Positions 8,628-15,937 of a stretch of DNA of 64,000 nt are shown in pieces. This DNA comes from Cyanobacteria bacterium SZAS-4 (lineage in GTDB: Bacteria; Cyanobacteriota; Vampirovibrionia; Obscuribacterales; Obscuribacteraceae): NCBI GenBank assembly GCA_018266255.1, contig JAFEAT010000007.1:124001-188000 (forward strand), in the 5' to 3' direction. Within the stretch, counting starts at the first letter, position 1. Every line of letters begins with the position of its first letter. Under the pieces are notes generated by a model, which saw nothing but the letters and a program-made list of their open reading frames with translations, searched no databases and was not told the DNA's origin. Made by a program: the position numbers and the translations under genes.

Positions 8628-9488
8628 ATGGATGATGTAGTTGAGCTATACGAACGCGCAAACGATCTTGCGAAAGCGGGCAAGAATGATGAAGCCATTG
8701 CCGAATATCGGGCTGGAATTGCCATTTTAGAAAAATCGACTGCTTCTGATCGCTCATCACGATTGACCTATTTTGCTTCGAAATTAGCGACGTTATTATT
8801 TAAGTTAGAACGTTTTGACGAGGCGCGTCCGTACTACAAGATGATGGGACAAGAGATGCCCACGCCACCTATTCAGACGTTGGGGCTGATGGACGCTATT
8901 AAAGTGGCAAAGCAAGCGGGTTTGTTTGGCGAGCTCGGTGATGAAGAACTCGAAAAAATATTGACAGATCTCGGCGTCGCTCCTGAAGAAGTTGAGGACG
9001 ATGAAGAATTCGGATTGATAAATATCGTTCAATCGTATTATCATACAGATGATGATTCGGATGCCCACCTGCTGTCACCACGGGCGGTGAAAGACGGATT
9101 CATAAGTCACGACTGGCGTTTTGGACAGGAGACAGATGATGTCGTCGCTGAACTCTGCCAGTTAGTCGGCAAGCCCATTTGGCGCCAGCTTGAGTACGCA
9201 GACGAACCTCGCACTGATTGCGTCGCCACAACGACATACTTGCATGTGCAGTCCGACACAGGCGAGAAAGCAAAAGTAGAAGTAAACGGACTCGAAGATA
9301 TTGTCGCCTTCATGAATCAGTCTTTGGAAAAGAGAGGCGACAACAGACGGTTCGCGTCATGTGACACTAAGGGCGACTGGTACGCGTACTTCTTAATTGG
9401 ACCCGCTGCGTACAAAAAAGTTTTCTCTGGAAAGAATCCTGCGCTCTCGTGTGATGATGTGCCCGGTATCAATCGAGATAATTGGTAA
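8628..9488 (+). CDS. TPR-containing hypothetical protein, 286 aa
   Basis: Residues 1-75 form one to two tetratricopeptide-like helical pairs (LYERANDLAKAGKNDEAIAE, then a second pair ending EARPYYKMM). A linker with a strongly acidic patch (EEVEDDEEFG) and a C-terminal domain of about 150 residues follow (HDWRFGQETDDVVAELCQLV... DWYAYFLIGPAAYKKVF). I do not recognise the C-terminal domain. The gene starts 51 bases after the transglutaminase on the same strand and may be the last gene of that operon. An AGG lies a few bases before the ATG. No signal peptide is present. Confidence 0.65.
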   Translation: MDDVVELYERANDLAKAGKNDEAIAEYRAGIAILEKSTASDRSSRLTYFASKLATLLFKLERFDEARPYYKMMGQEMPTPPIQTLGLMDAIKVAKQAGLFGELGDEELEKILTDLGVAPEEVEDDEEFGLINIVQSYYHTDDDSDAHLLSPRAVKDGFISHDWRFGQETDDVVAELCQLVGKPIWRQLEYADEPRTDCVATTTYLHVQSDTGEKAKVEVNGLEDIVAFMNQSLEKRGDNRRFASCDTKGDWYAYFLIGPAAYKKVFSGKNPALSCDDVPGINRDNW

Positions 9489-9506
9489 TTATTCCAGAAT
9501 TTAATT

Positions 9507-10796
9507 TTATCCAAAAGAACAGCACGTAAGCAGCCATCTAAGCCAGTTTCTAATGGTTGAAACTCGACGCACCACTGTGTCACCAGTCACATCACTGCGG
9601 TAACGTTTAATGATTTCAGCCAGGCCGTTCGAATCTACTGACTCAATTGAGAATTTTCTAGACTCCAGATATAGAATGCTATCTCTCAAAATAGGACGAG
9701 TGAGCATGCGTCGCAACAACATCTGGACACGACCGAGGCGAGACTTTTCCTGAGCCAATGAAGCACCGTCGGCGGTTATAGCTCTTTTGCCTGCCAAATA
9801 TCCTAAATACTTTGCTGCATCACCGTAATAGTAAGCTTGCCTCTCAACGACGCCCAACGTCTCTGTGATATCAGGCAACTCAGTTACACCTTGTTCAATT
9901 AGGCAAACAACGTCTATTACTTTATTTAGGTCATTCGCCTGCGGTAACGGAATATCAGATGGCTCAGGCTCCGACGGAATGGCTTTCACCATTTCCTCTA
10001 AATCTACATTCACCACCGATGGTTCATTGATAACGTAATAATTCTGGCGAATCATTTCCAGTTGACCAAAATGCTCACCAATAGAAAACTCTGACAACTG
10101 ATATTGCCCATTCGAATACGCAAGCAAAATTGGGACGATTCTTTTTTTAGAGAGCTTGGATAAATATAAGTAGGGATACTGCAGTTGTCGCACGTTGAAG
10201 TCTGCCCGGAAGCCAGTCTTCGCTTCGATCAAGGGTATAGCGGACTGCGCTTCGTAGGCGGAATCAATTTCGATTTGCGCATTTTTAATGTGAACCATGT
10301 GTTCAACTTCCGGAAGCCACATATCGAATTCGCCCGAACTCATTCGTCCGCGAGTTGTCAATTCAAGATCGCCCTCCGCACAAAAGGCATTTAGCAACCC
10401 GGAAAGATGCGCCACATCGATTGCTTGAAACTCTGTGTAAGCCGCCGTTTTAGGAATCGAGTCAAACAACTCTAATTCCACTCTAGAAATATATTGCTCG
10501 GGAGGAGTAGTTTGTACCAAAGATGGCAAAGAAAAATAGCTGCGATTTTTCGGATCTTTGAAAACAATATATGTTCCGCGTTCAGTTGGAAGAATATTGA
10601 GTCCAAATTCTTCGAAAACATTCGGGCGGTCTGACAAACTGTCAAGTTTTGCCATCAACCTGGGCTCTCGCTGCCCGATCGATTTCAGTGATTTCGCAGT
10701 AACGTATGAATAGCCAGTGGACTCAATGTCAGACATCAGCGAAGTATCTTCGCAAATTCTTCGCCACGCTGAATCGTTAAGACTGGTATCGGGCAC
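9507..10796 (-). CDS. Predicted type II restriction endonuclease (PD-(D/E)XK)
   Basis: The start is GTG 10796 without a visible Shine-Dalgarno. The 429-residue protein begins with a domain containing REPRLMAKLD and LNILPTERGTYIVF. In the centre is QIEIDSAYE followed by IPLIEAKTG and DFNVRQLQYPYLYL. The Asp and the ExK fit a PD-(D/E)XK nuclease site. The C-terminal third (ERQAYYYGDAAKYLGYLAG) looks like a winged-helix region. The overall pattern matches a restriction-enzyme-like family that I recall only by its sequence signatures. A Dam-class methyltransferase lies 1.2 kb upstream on the same strand, which supports a restriction-modification role. Recognition specificity cannot be read from the sequence. 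Confidence 0.62.
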   Translation of the reverse strand: MPDTSLNDSAWRRICEDTSLMSDIESTGYSYVTAKSLKSIGQREPRLMAKLDSLSDRPNVFEEFGLNILPTERGTYIVFKDPKNRSYFSLPSLVQTTPPEQYISRVELELFDSIPKTAAYTEFQAIDVAHLSGLLNAFCAEGDLELTTRGRMSSGEFDMWLPEVEHMVHIKNAQIEIDSAYEAQSAIPLIEAKTGFRADFNVRQLQYPYLYLSKLSKKRIVPILLAYSNGQYQLSEFSIGEHFGQLEMIRQNYYVINEPSVVNVDLEEMVKAIPSEPEPSDIPLPQANDLNKVIDVVCLIEQGVTELPDITETLGVVERQAYYYGDAAKYLGYLAGKRAITADGASLAQEKSRLGRVQMLLRRMLTRPILRDSILYLESRKFSIESVDSNGLAEIIKRYRSDVTGDTVVRRVSTIRNWLRWLLTCCSFG

Positions 10797-10905
10797 GTTT
10801 TACTGCTGTTCGAAATAACTAGTACAGATTACACGAATAGGCAAATTCTTTTATCGAATTTGCCTATGTGTTTTTATCTGAATATTGGTTACCGCTTTAA
10901 GTACG

Positions 10906-11769
10906 TTATCGCTTGGCACCGGCAAATCGTCCAGCAGAATAATCCTTCATCGCTTCGGCAATTTGCTCTTGAGTGTTCATTACAAAGGGACCGTAACCGA
11001 CAACAGGTTCGTCAATTGGTTGACCGTTCAAAACGATGAACCGAGCATCGGCTGATGCAGAAACAAGAATGTCGGTGCCCTTTTTCTCAAGTACGACGAT
11101 CGTTGAGTCTTCAACTTCGCGCGCACCATTGACGGTGACCTTACCTTCCATAACGAAGAGCGCGGTCGTATAGTCTTCAGGAACCGAAAGATTAACTTCA
11201 CCGGCACCCAGCTGAACATCCCACAAGTTGATCGGCGTGAACGTGTGAGCCGGACCTTGAGTTTCGCCAAGAGATCCAGAGATTACTCGAACTCGCGCTC
11301 CACCAAGCTCAACAACAGGAATATCCACGTTTTCAAGCGTTTGATAACGAGGCTGCGTCATCTTCAACTCTGCTGGTAGATTCACCCAGAGCTGCAACAT
11401 TTGTAGCGTTCCGCCAGATTTCCTGAACGCAGGCGCATGCAATTCTTCATGCAAAACGCCAGACCCAGCGGTCATCCACTGCACGTCGCCAGGTCCTATC
11501 TCGCCATGGTTACCTGCCGTGTCGCGGTGCTGCAATCGCCCTTGGAAAGCGAGTGTGACGGTCTCGAAACCGCGGTGAGGATGCATCCCCACACCGAGTA
11601 TTTCTTCGGTAGGCTTAAATTGTGATGGCATGCCGTAGTCGAGCATCAAGAATGGACTCAGTTCACGCTTGCCTAAATCTGTGTAGGAGAAAACGTTGCG
11701 AACGGGTAGTCCATCACCCACCATGTGAGGCGCACGAGCTCTATGCACACTGACGATATTCTTTTTCAT
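10906..11769 (-). CDS. Pirin family protein (bicupin)
   Basis: The 287-residue protein shows the pirin signature: MHPHRGFETVTL with metal ligands His63 and His65, then GDVQWMTAGSGVLHEE with His107 and Glu109. All four predicted ligands are present. The N-terminal cupin is followed by a second cupin and a C-terminal NTQEQIAEAMKDYSAGRFA. Family knowledge: pirins are iron-binding cupins, some with quercetinase activity and some acting as redox-linked regulators, so the substrate is open. The start at 11769 is set by AGGAGG (11774-11779, 4-base gap). The upstream region carries an extended -10 and two palindromes. The gene sits between a nuclease gene and a methyltransferase gene on the same strand. 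Confidence 0.92.
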   Translation of the reverse strand: MKKNIVSVHRARAPHMVGDGLPVRNVFSYTDLGKRELSPFLMLDYGMPSQFKPTEEILGVGMHPHRGFETVTLAFQGRLQHRDTAGNHGEIGPGDVQWMTAGSGVLHEELHAPAFRKSGGTLQMLQLWVNLPAELKMTQPRYQTLENVDIPVVELGGARVRVISGSLGETQGPAHTFTPINLWDVQLGAGEVNLSVPEDYTTALFVMEGKVTVNGAREVEDSTIVVLEKKGTDILVSASADARFIVLNGQPIDEPVVGYGPFVMNTQEQIAEAMKDYSAGRFAGAKR

Positions 11770-11798
11770 AGCCCCTCCTCTTAAGGTTGCCGAATATC

Positions 11799-11842
11799 AG
11801 TATAGCATATTGCCTTGACGTCAAGCATCTTGATTTCAAGAT
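11799..11842 (-). promoter_or_regulatory. Pirin promoter with two tandem palindromic operators
   Basis: Upstream of pirin, read on the minus strand, is an extended -10 TGCTATACT (11799-11807). Immediately upstream are a perfect 12-base palindrome CTTGACGTCAAG (11814-11825) and a 7-2-7 inverted repeat ATCTTGATTTCAAGAT (11827-11842). Both share CTTGA/TCAAG half-sites and their centres are 15 bases apart. The geometry and half-site resemble MarR-family operators, and a repressor bound there would block the promoter. No regulator gene is adjacent. The palindromes are direct observation. The regulator class is inference. Confidence 0.6.
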
Positions 11843-11904
11843 AAATTCACAATTTGAGGGATATAGCAATGAGCGCAGCTGTAACCGCGCTCCAGAGTTA
11901 GGAA

Positions 11905-11996
11905 GTCCAATGTTGAGCCGGTTGGAAACCGGCGGACCCAGCCGTCTTGGAAGACGGCGCTTCGTTGGACGTTGCTTAGTTTGACGGCGCTCCGTT
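11905..11996. repeat. Cloverleaf-like palindromic repeat with direct repeats
   Basis: An outer stem GTCCAA/TTGGAC (11905-11910 and 11965-11970) encloses two strong hairpins. One is GCCGGTT-GGA-AACCGGC (11917-11933) and the other GCCGTCTT-GG-AAGACGGC (11941-11958). A direct repeat GACGGCGCT(t/c)CGTT occurs at 11953-11966 and 11983-11996. The last copy touches the stop codon of the methyltransferase. TTGACGGCGCTCC recurs at 61263-61275. This looks like a REP-type or other interspersed intergenic element that could also act as a transcription end. Confidence 0.55.
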
Positions 11997-12993
11997 AGTA
12001 GTTCGTGATCAACAATTCGCTGATTTTGCCACGTCGGTCGGTTTTACAGTTCACCATGCGGTTCGCACTTAGAGTGGTAATTCTAAAGTGAGGATAGGTT
12101 TCCTCAAAGTAGCGATCGTCAGGATTGATGTTCTTAGGGTCGGAATTACTAATCATCAGTTTGCTTTCGCGTTGATCTAATTCGAGACAGTGAGCGGCTA
12201 ATCGTTGTTGCTCGATTGCATCGAAGTTGGTTGGCGAGTATGAAGTAAAGTTCGCTGTCATGCTAATTGGTCGATATGGCGGATCTAAATAAACGAAGCA
12301 GTTCGAACCTACAGATTGAAGTACTTCGCTAAAATCGCACAGTCGAATTTCAGCCTTCTCTAATACACGAGAACATGCATTCAGATTTTCGCGATCGCAA
12401 ATTGGTGGTTTATCGTAACGCCCGAACGCCACGTTGAAGGCACCCGCCGCATTGACACGGTACAACCCGTTGAAGCAAGTCTTGTTTAAAAAGATCAACT
12501 GCGCAGTGCGCTCTACTCTGAAGCTGACATCATCAGTGTCTTCATGGCGCTTGCCATTGAACGCATCACGCGTGGCGTAATACATTTTTGAACGCTCTTC
12601 GTTATTGAGTGCCCAAAAGATTTGTTGGTACTCTGCCAGAGCATCGATAACAGGATCAACGTGATTCTTTACTGTCTCATACGCCCAGATCAAATCTCGA
12701 TTATTGTCGGATATAACAATACGTCCGACTCTATATCTCTGAGCGATGTGAAAGAATACAGAACCGCCACCCAAGAAAGGTTCGAGGTATGCCGAGATTT
12801 CACCACCGCGAAGTTCAATCGGGATATTTGCATCAATATGAGGAAGAATCTGCGTCTTGCCACCAACCCACTTCAAGAATGGGCGAGCAATGACCTGAAC
12901 CGCAGGCGGTGCTTCAGGACGTTCGTATTCAACGTCTTGCGGACTTATCGAAACAACTTCAGTTTGTATATCCATATAATATGTAGCCCGCAC
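11995..12993 (-). CDS. Dam-class DNA adenine (N6) methyltransferase
   Basis: The 332-residue protein has the alpha-class (D12) order: FLKWVGGKTQILP near residue 40, the SAM-binding EPFLGGGSVFF about 30 residues later, and the catalytic DPPY in CFVYLDPPYRPIS. It therefore transfers a methyl group from S-adenosylmethionine to adenine N6 in DNA. Start choices are GTG 12993 or ATG 12975, and neither has a convincing Shine-Dalgarno. The target may be GATC as in the Dam/DpnII group, but that is not shown by sequence alone. With the PD-(D/E)XK-like gene at 9507-10796 it would make a type II system, unusually separated by a pirin gene. Confidence 0.9.
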   Translation of the reverse strand: MRATYYMDIQTEVVSISPQDVEYERPEAPPAVQVIARPFLKWVGGKTQILPHIDANIPIELRGGEISAYLEPFLGGGSVFFHIAQRYRVGRIVISDNNRDLIWAYETVKNHVDPVIDALAEYQQIFWALNNEERSKMYYATRDAFNGKRHEDTDDVSFRVERTAQLIFLNKTCFNGLYRVNAAGAFNVAFGRYDKPPICDRENLNACSRVLEKAEIRLCDFSEVLQSVGSNCFVYLDPPYRPISMTANFTSYSPTNFDAIEQQRLAAHCLELDQRESKLMISNSDPKNINPDDRYFEETYPHFRITTLSANRMVNCKTDRRGKISELLITNY

Positions 12994-13434
12994 GTAGTCA
13001 GCGTTTCACGCCTATTGGTATTATGACGCATTAGAATTTTTCGGATAGTACTGCCCAGTGGTGCACAAGACATATACTGCCGAAACGTGTATTCAGTTTT
13101 TCGAAGGTGTTACCAGCTTACGAATCGCCACTGCGAAATACCTGCATTTGCTCATCGCAAATAATTAAATTGAAAAATTCGACAGAAATCGTCGAAATTG
13201 AGCCGATCAATATCCGGTGCATATAGCAACCTTTCCCTTGATAATTTCTTGTCCGAAAACGTTCGATCCAACACTAGGATCGCTGAGCCATCACTTAAGT
13301 TCTGACTCAAGTTCTGACTCAAGTTCTGACTCAAGTTCTGACTCTAGTTCTAACTCTAGTTCTAACTCATGCTCAATAAGCGCACCGCATGTAGTGGCGC
13401 GCTCATCTTGCCGTGTCTCAAATCAAAAGTGGCG
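12994..13434. other. Intergenic region with hairpin and minisatellite
   Basis: About 440 bases separate the methyltransferase start from the end of the small gene at 13435. The region holds a short hairpin TTCGAC...GTCGAA (13178-13196) and the 12-base tandem repeat listed separately. A minus-strand frame ends at 13152 and reads into the repeat, but it begins at TTG inside the repeat and I do not call it a gene. The methyltransferase promoter must lie near 13000-13060. Confidence 0.4.
13297..13368. repeat. 12-bp tandem repeat, six copies
   Basis: Four perfect copies of AAGTTCTGACTC (13297-13344) are followed directly by two copies of the variant TAGTTCTAACTC (13345-13368), with no spacer. The unit is a multiple of three, so reading frames pass through it as Ser/Asp- or Gln/Asn/Leu/Ser-rich runs. 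Copy number probably varies between strains. There are no spacers, so it is not a CRISPR. Confidence 0.9.
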
Positions 13435-13734
13435 CTAATCGCAGGAATAGCCAAAGAAATAAACAGTTTTGGGCTTATCACCTTCATAATTAATTCGATA
13501 ATAGCCTGTGCCACGCTCGATTTCATCGTAGAAATCATCATCTTCCTCCGGATCCACACCCTCAGGAAGAAGAGCGACAGTGAAAAAATCTGGCACCGGC
13601 GAATCGCTAACACCAATGTCTGGCCAATCTGGCGTCAACGCCAAAATCTTCTTCTTATGCTTAGCTAGTATCGTTTTAACGGTATCAGATTGCGATTCAA
13701 AAGGTGCCGTGTAGTCCCAAGGTTCAGCGCCCAT
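13435..13734 (-). CDS. Small acidic hypothetical protein, 99 aa
   Basis: The start is set by GGAGGT at 13741-13746. An ATG directly abutting it at 13740 would be unusable, whereas ATG 13734 lies 6 bases away, so the protein begins MGAEPWDYTAPFESQ. It is acidic, with PEEDDDFYDEIE in the middle and a beta-like, aromatic C-terminus (YYRINYEGDKPKTVYFFGYS). No signal peptide or membrane segment is visible and no family is recognised. It is divergent from the TPR-like gene at 13892, with the two sharing a 157-base promoter region. Confidence 0.6.
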   Translation of the reverse strand: MGAEPWDYTAPFESQSDTVKTILAKHKKKILALTPDWPDIGVSDSPVPDFFTVALLPEGVDPEEDDDFYDEIERGTGYYRINYEGDKPKTVYFFGYSCD

Positions 13735-13891
13735 GTTCATACCTCCAATACGATGTATCGGTTATGCCCCGCCAAACCGCAGCGCGACAAAAATATTTGC
13801 CGATACCGTAAATTTTAGACTCCAAAATTCCGCATTTGAGCGTCGCTTCGGCGCACCTGGGTAAAATAGACTAGACTTCGCAGGATTCGAA

Positions 13892-14398
13892 ATGCCCGAT
13901 GAATTTATGGATGACTTCGTTGCCCGAATGGAAAATTTCCATTCGTGGTCAGATATGTACTTGGAAAGTCTGAAGCTGATTAAGAGCAACGATTTAACCA
14001 CTGCAATTGCCACGCTTAGACAGGCTGAGAAAGCCGCCGAGACAGAGAAACCGACAAGCGCTGCGCAAACGGCTGAGCGACTCGGATATTGCCTCCATCA
14101 TGAGCAGCTCCTAGGAGAAGCAGAATCCTATTATCGAAAAGCAATAGCTTACTGCGCGATGGACCCCGTCAGCCCTATCACCAAAGAGCAGTACGACTCC
14201 GCTGGTCCCATTCAAGGAGAACTTGACAGGCTGCAAAAGTTGGGCAATCAGGCGTATGCGAAAGCAACTCGCGAAGTGCTAAGCAAGGTCTTGGAAAACT
14301 ACGGCAAACTGCTGACTGAGCAGGGACGGAAAAAAGACGCAGAAGATCTCAAAGTTCAAATAAATGCGCAAGAATCCGCGCTCGCTGTCTATGATTAA
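13892..14398 (+). CDS. TPR-like hypothetical protein, 168 aa
   Basis: The protein is almost wholly helical, with repeats of the TPR type: LIKSNDLTTAIATLRQAEKA, LHHEQLLGEAESYYRKAIAY and a last LENYGKLLTEQGRKKDAEDL. It has no signal peptide and is probably a cytoplasmic scaffold or binding protein. The next gene starts 21 bases downstream on the same strand, so the two may be co-transcribed. Function cannot be inferred. It resembles the N-terminal part of the TPR protein at 8628-9488 in style, but I cannot claim homology. Confidence 0.6.
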   Translation: MPDEFMDDFVARMENFHSWSDMYLESLKLIKSNDLTTAIATLRQAEKAAETEKPTSAAQTAERLGYCLHHEQLLGEAESYYRKAIAYCAMDPVSPITKEQYDSAGPIQGELDRLQKLGNQAYAKATREVLSKVLENYGKLLTEQGRKKDAEDLKVQINAQESALAVYD

Positions 14399-14419
14399 GG
14401 CAGCGCGAGAAAAACATCC

Positions 14420-15208
14420 ATGCAGAAAACATCTATGCCTAAAACAGTCGCACCGGCTCTAAAAGCTTTACTCGACAACTTTATCGATTACGCCGGAATT
14501 TTTCCGCCCGCAAAACTCTCGCTCGACACTGCGGTTGCAAATTTCAAAGGTTATCAAAACGGCGAGTATTCATGGATGTTGCACTGGCTCGTCCTTGGCG
14601 CCGACCAAACCAAAGATGCTCCCAAGTCACTCAATTCTCTAACATCGTTAGTGACAGAAACCGATGATGGAAACGCTGCTGCCATCGAAACCAAATCCAT
14701 CGTAATCGCACAAAAGCCTGTCTATTGTGAGACGTCGCCGGGTAACACCGAGCAACTCGATGCCATCAAAAAATCAAATTGTTATGCCAAAATTCGAACG
14801 GGTGGATTAAGGCCAGAAGCCATTCCTAGCACATCTGCAGTGGCGAGCTTCATTACAGACTGCGCAGATCGCAAACTTGCGTTCAAAGCAACAGCGGGAT
14901 TACATCACCCAATCCGTGCGATGCATCCCCTGACCTACGAATTAGATGCACCTCAGGCAGTGATGCATGGATTCATCAATGTGCTGCTTGCATCGTCTTT
15001 CGCATGGCACGGAGAACATGATATAGAGCCAATCATCGCCGAAACCGACGCGTCGAACTTTTCCTTTGATGATGCTGCTCACTGGCGAGGGAAATCGCTG
15101 AACGTCGCACAAATTCAAGAAGCCAGAAAAAATTTCATTCATTCAGTTGGGTCATGCTCGTTCGACGAACCCGTTCAAGATCTACAGGCATTGGGATTTC
15201 TTCAGTGA
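14420..15208 (+). CDS. Conserved hypothetical protein, 262 aa
   Basis: The product begins MQKTSMPKTVAPALKALLDN, with a second ATG at residue 6. It contains FIDYAGIFPPAKLSLDTAVA near the N-terminus and FKATAGLHHPIRAMHP followed by MHGFINVLLAS in the second half. I have the impression of having seen these two blocks in unrelated bacterial genomes, so it is probably a conserved protein, but I know no assigned function. The conserved His pair and acidic residues could mark an active site. There is no signal peptide. Its 3' end overlaps the convergent gene 15202-15738 by 7 bases. Confidence 0.65.
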   Translation: MQKTSMPKTVAPALKALLDNFIDYAGIFPPAKLSLDTAVANFKGYQNGEYSWMLHWLVLGADQTKDAPKSLNSLTSLVTETDDGNAAAIETKSIVIAQKPVYCETSPGNTEQLDAIKKSNCYAKIRTGGLRPEAIPSTSAVASFITDCADRKLAFKATAGLHHPIRAMHPLTYELDAPQAVMHGFINVLLASSFAWHGEHDIEPIIAETDASNFSFDDAAHWRGKSLNVAQIQEARKNFIHSVGSCSFDEPVQDLQALGFLQ

Positions 15209-15738
15209 TTTCGACCTGGCTTGTGCCGCGGCCCAACACGCTTTCTGATCGGCCTGTGCAATACTCCATATTGAATTGAAGCGCCGCTGTTTTCGACCAA
15301 CTCCGGTGTCAGTCCTTCCGGCAAATTCTCGTCACTGTATCCAAGCGAAAGAGAACAAACTCCCGTTCCATCGGTGGCAAATTTTATAAACAGAGTTAGC
15401 GGCGAAAAGTCGTACTGATCTTCAGTCTCAGATGACTCAATTAACTTTCCATCCAACTTGCTCTGAATCACTTCTCGACTATCGTGCGGGCTGACCCCGC
15501 AGGGCAATCTGCCCTTGAACGCATTAATGTAGCCGGGATCTCGAGGCGTTCGCACATTTAAGAACGCACGCACAAAAATGCGCTGGGCACTAATCAACGA
15601 GAAGCCAGTCTCGGGGAAGAAATACAAGGCGCGCGCATTGAGCGGCTCTTCCTTCAATTCGCGTACAAATTGTTTGCAGATTGGCGAATCAACTTCTTGC
15701 CCGATTATCTCGGAGAGTCGCTTGAACAGGTCATCCAT
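15202..15738 (-). CDS. Hypothetical protein, 178 aa
   Basis: A soluble, mixed alpha/beta protein starting MDDLFKRLSEIIGQEVDS. It has FKGRLPCGVSPHDSREVIQS in the middle, an acidic SSETEDQYDFSPLTLFIKF segment, and a basic Arg/Lys-rich end (RKRVGPRHKPGRNH). No catalytic motif or membrane segment is visible. I do not recognise the family. It overlaps the end of the convergent gene 14420-15208 by 7 bases, so both probably use the same termination region. Confidence 0.6.
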   Translation of the reverse strand: MDDLFKRLSEIIGQEVDSPICKQFVRELKEEPLNARALYFFPETGFSLISAQRIFVRAFLNVRTPRDPGYINAFKGRLPCGVSPHDSREVIQSKLDGKLIESSETEDQYDFSPLTLFIKFATDGTGVCSLSLGYSDENLPEGLTPELVENSGASIQYGVLHRPIRKRVGPRHKPGRNH

Positions 15739-15937
15739 GCAGACAAATCATCTCTCGACATTAGTAAACTGAGGTCGCTTCATGACTCTCGCCAAGTATT
15801 GTTCACCAGAATCGCTGTCAGCAAACCTCTCCAGTTTTTTCTCTCTCAACTTTAGCTGAGTGCCCACGCCCGCACGCATAATCCTGAGAGGCTAGGGAAT
15901 ATAGGACTCAAGGTCCAAGCTTTGAGGAGGTTAGTCG

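Noticed and set aside
11905..11970. tRNA-like cloverleaf
   Set aside because: Only three stems, with no anticodon arm or GTTC-type T-loop. It fits a palindromic repeat better than a tRNA.
13152..13334. 60-residue minus-strand frame running out of the minisatellite
   Set aside because: It starts at TTG inside the repeat with no ribosome site. The downstream part could be a gene remnant but nothing identifies it.
13297..13368. Possible CRISPR
   Set aside because: Units are contiguous 12-mers with no spacers and no cas genes are near.
13217..13438. Ser/Asp-repeat protein on the plus strand through the minisatellite
   Set aside because: The repeat unit is a multiple of three so any frame is open. 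There is no ribosome site and no conserved flank.
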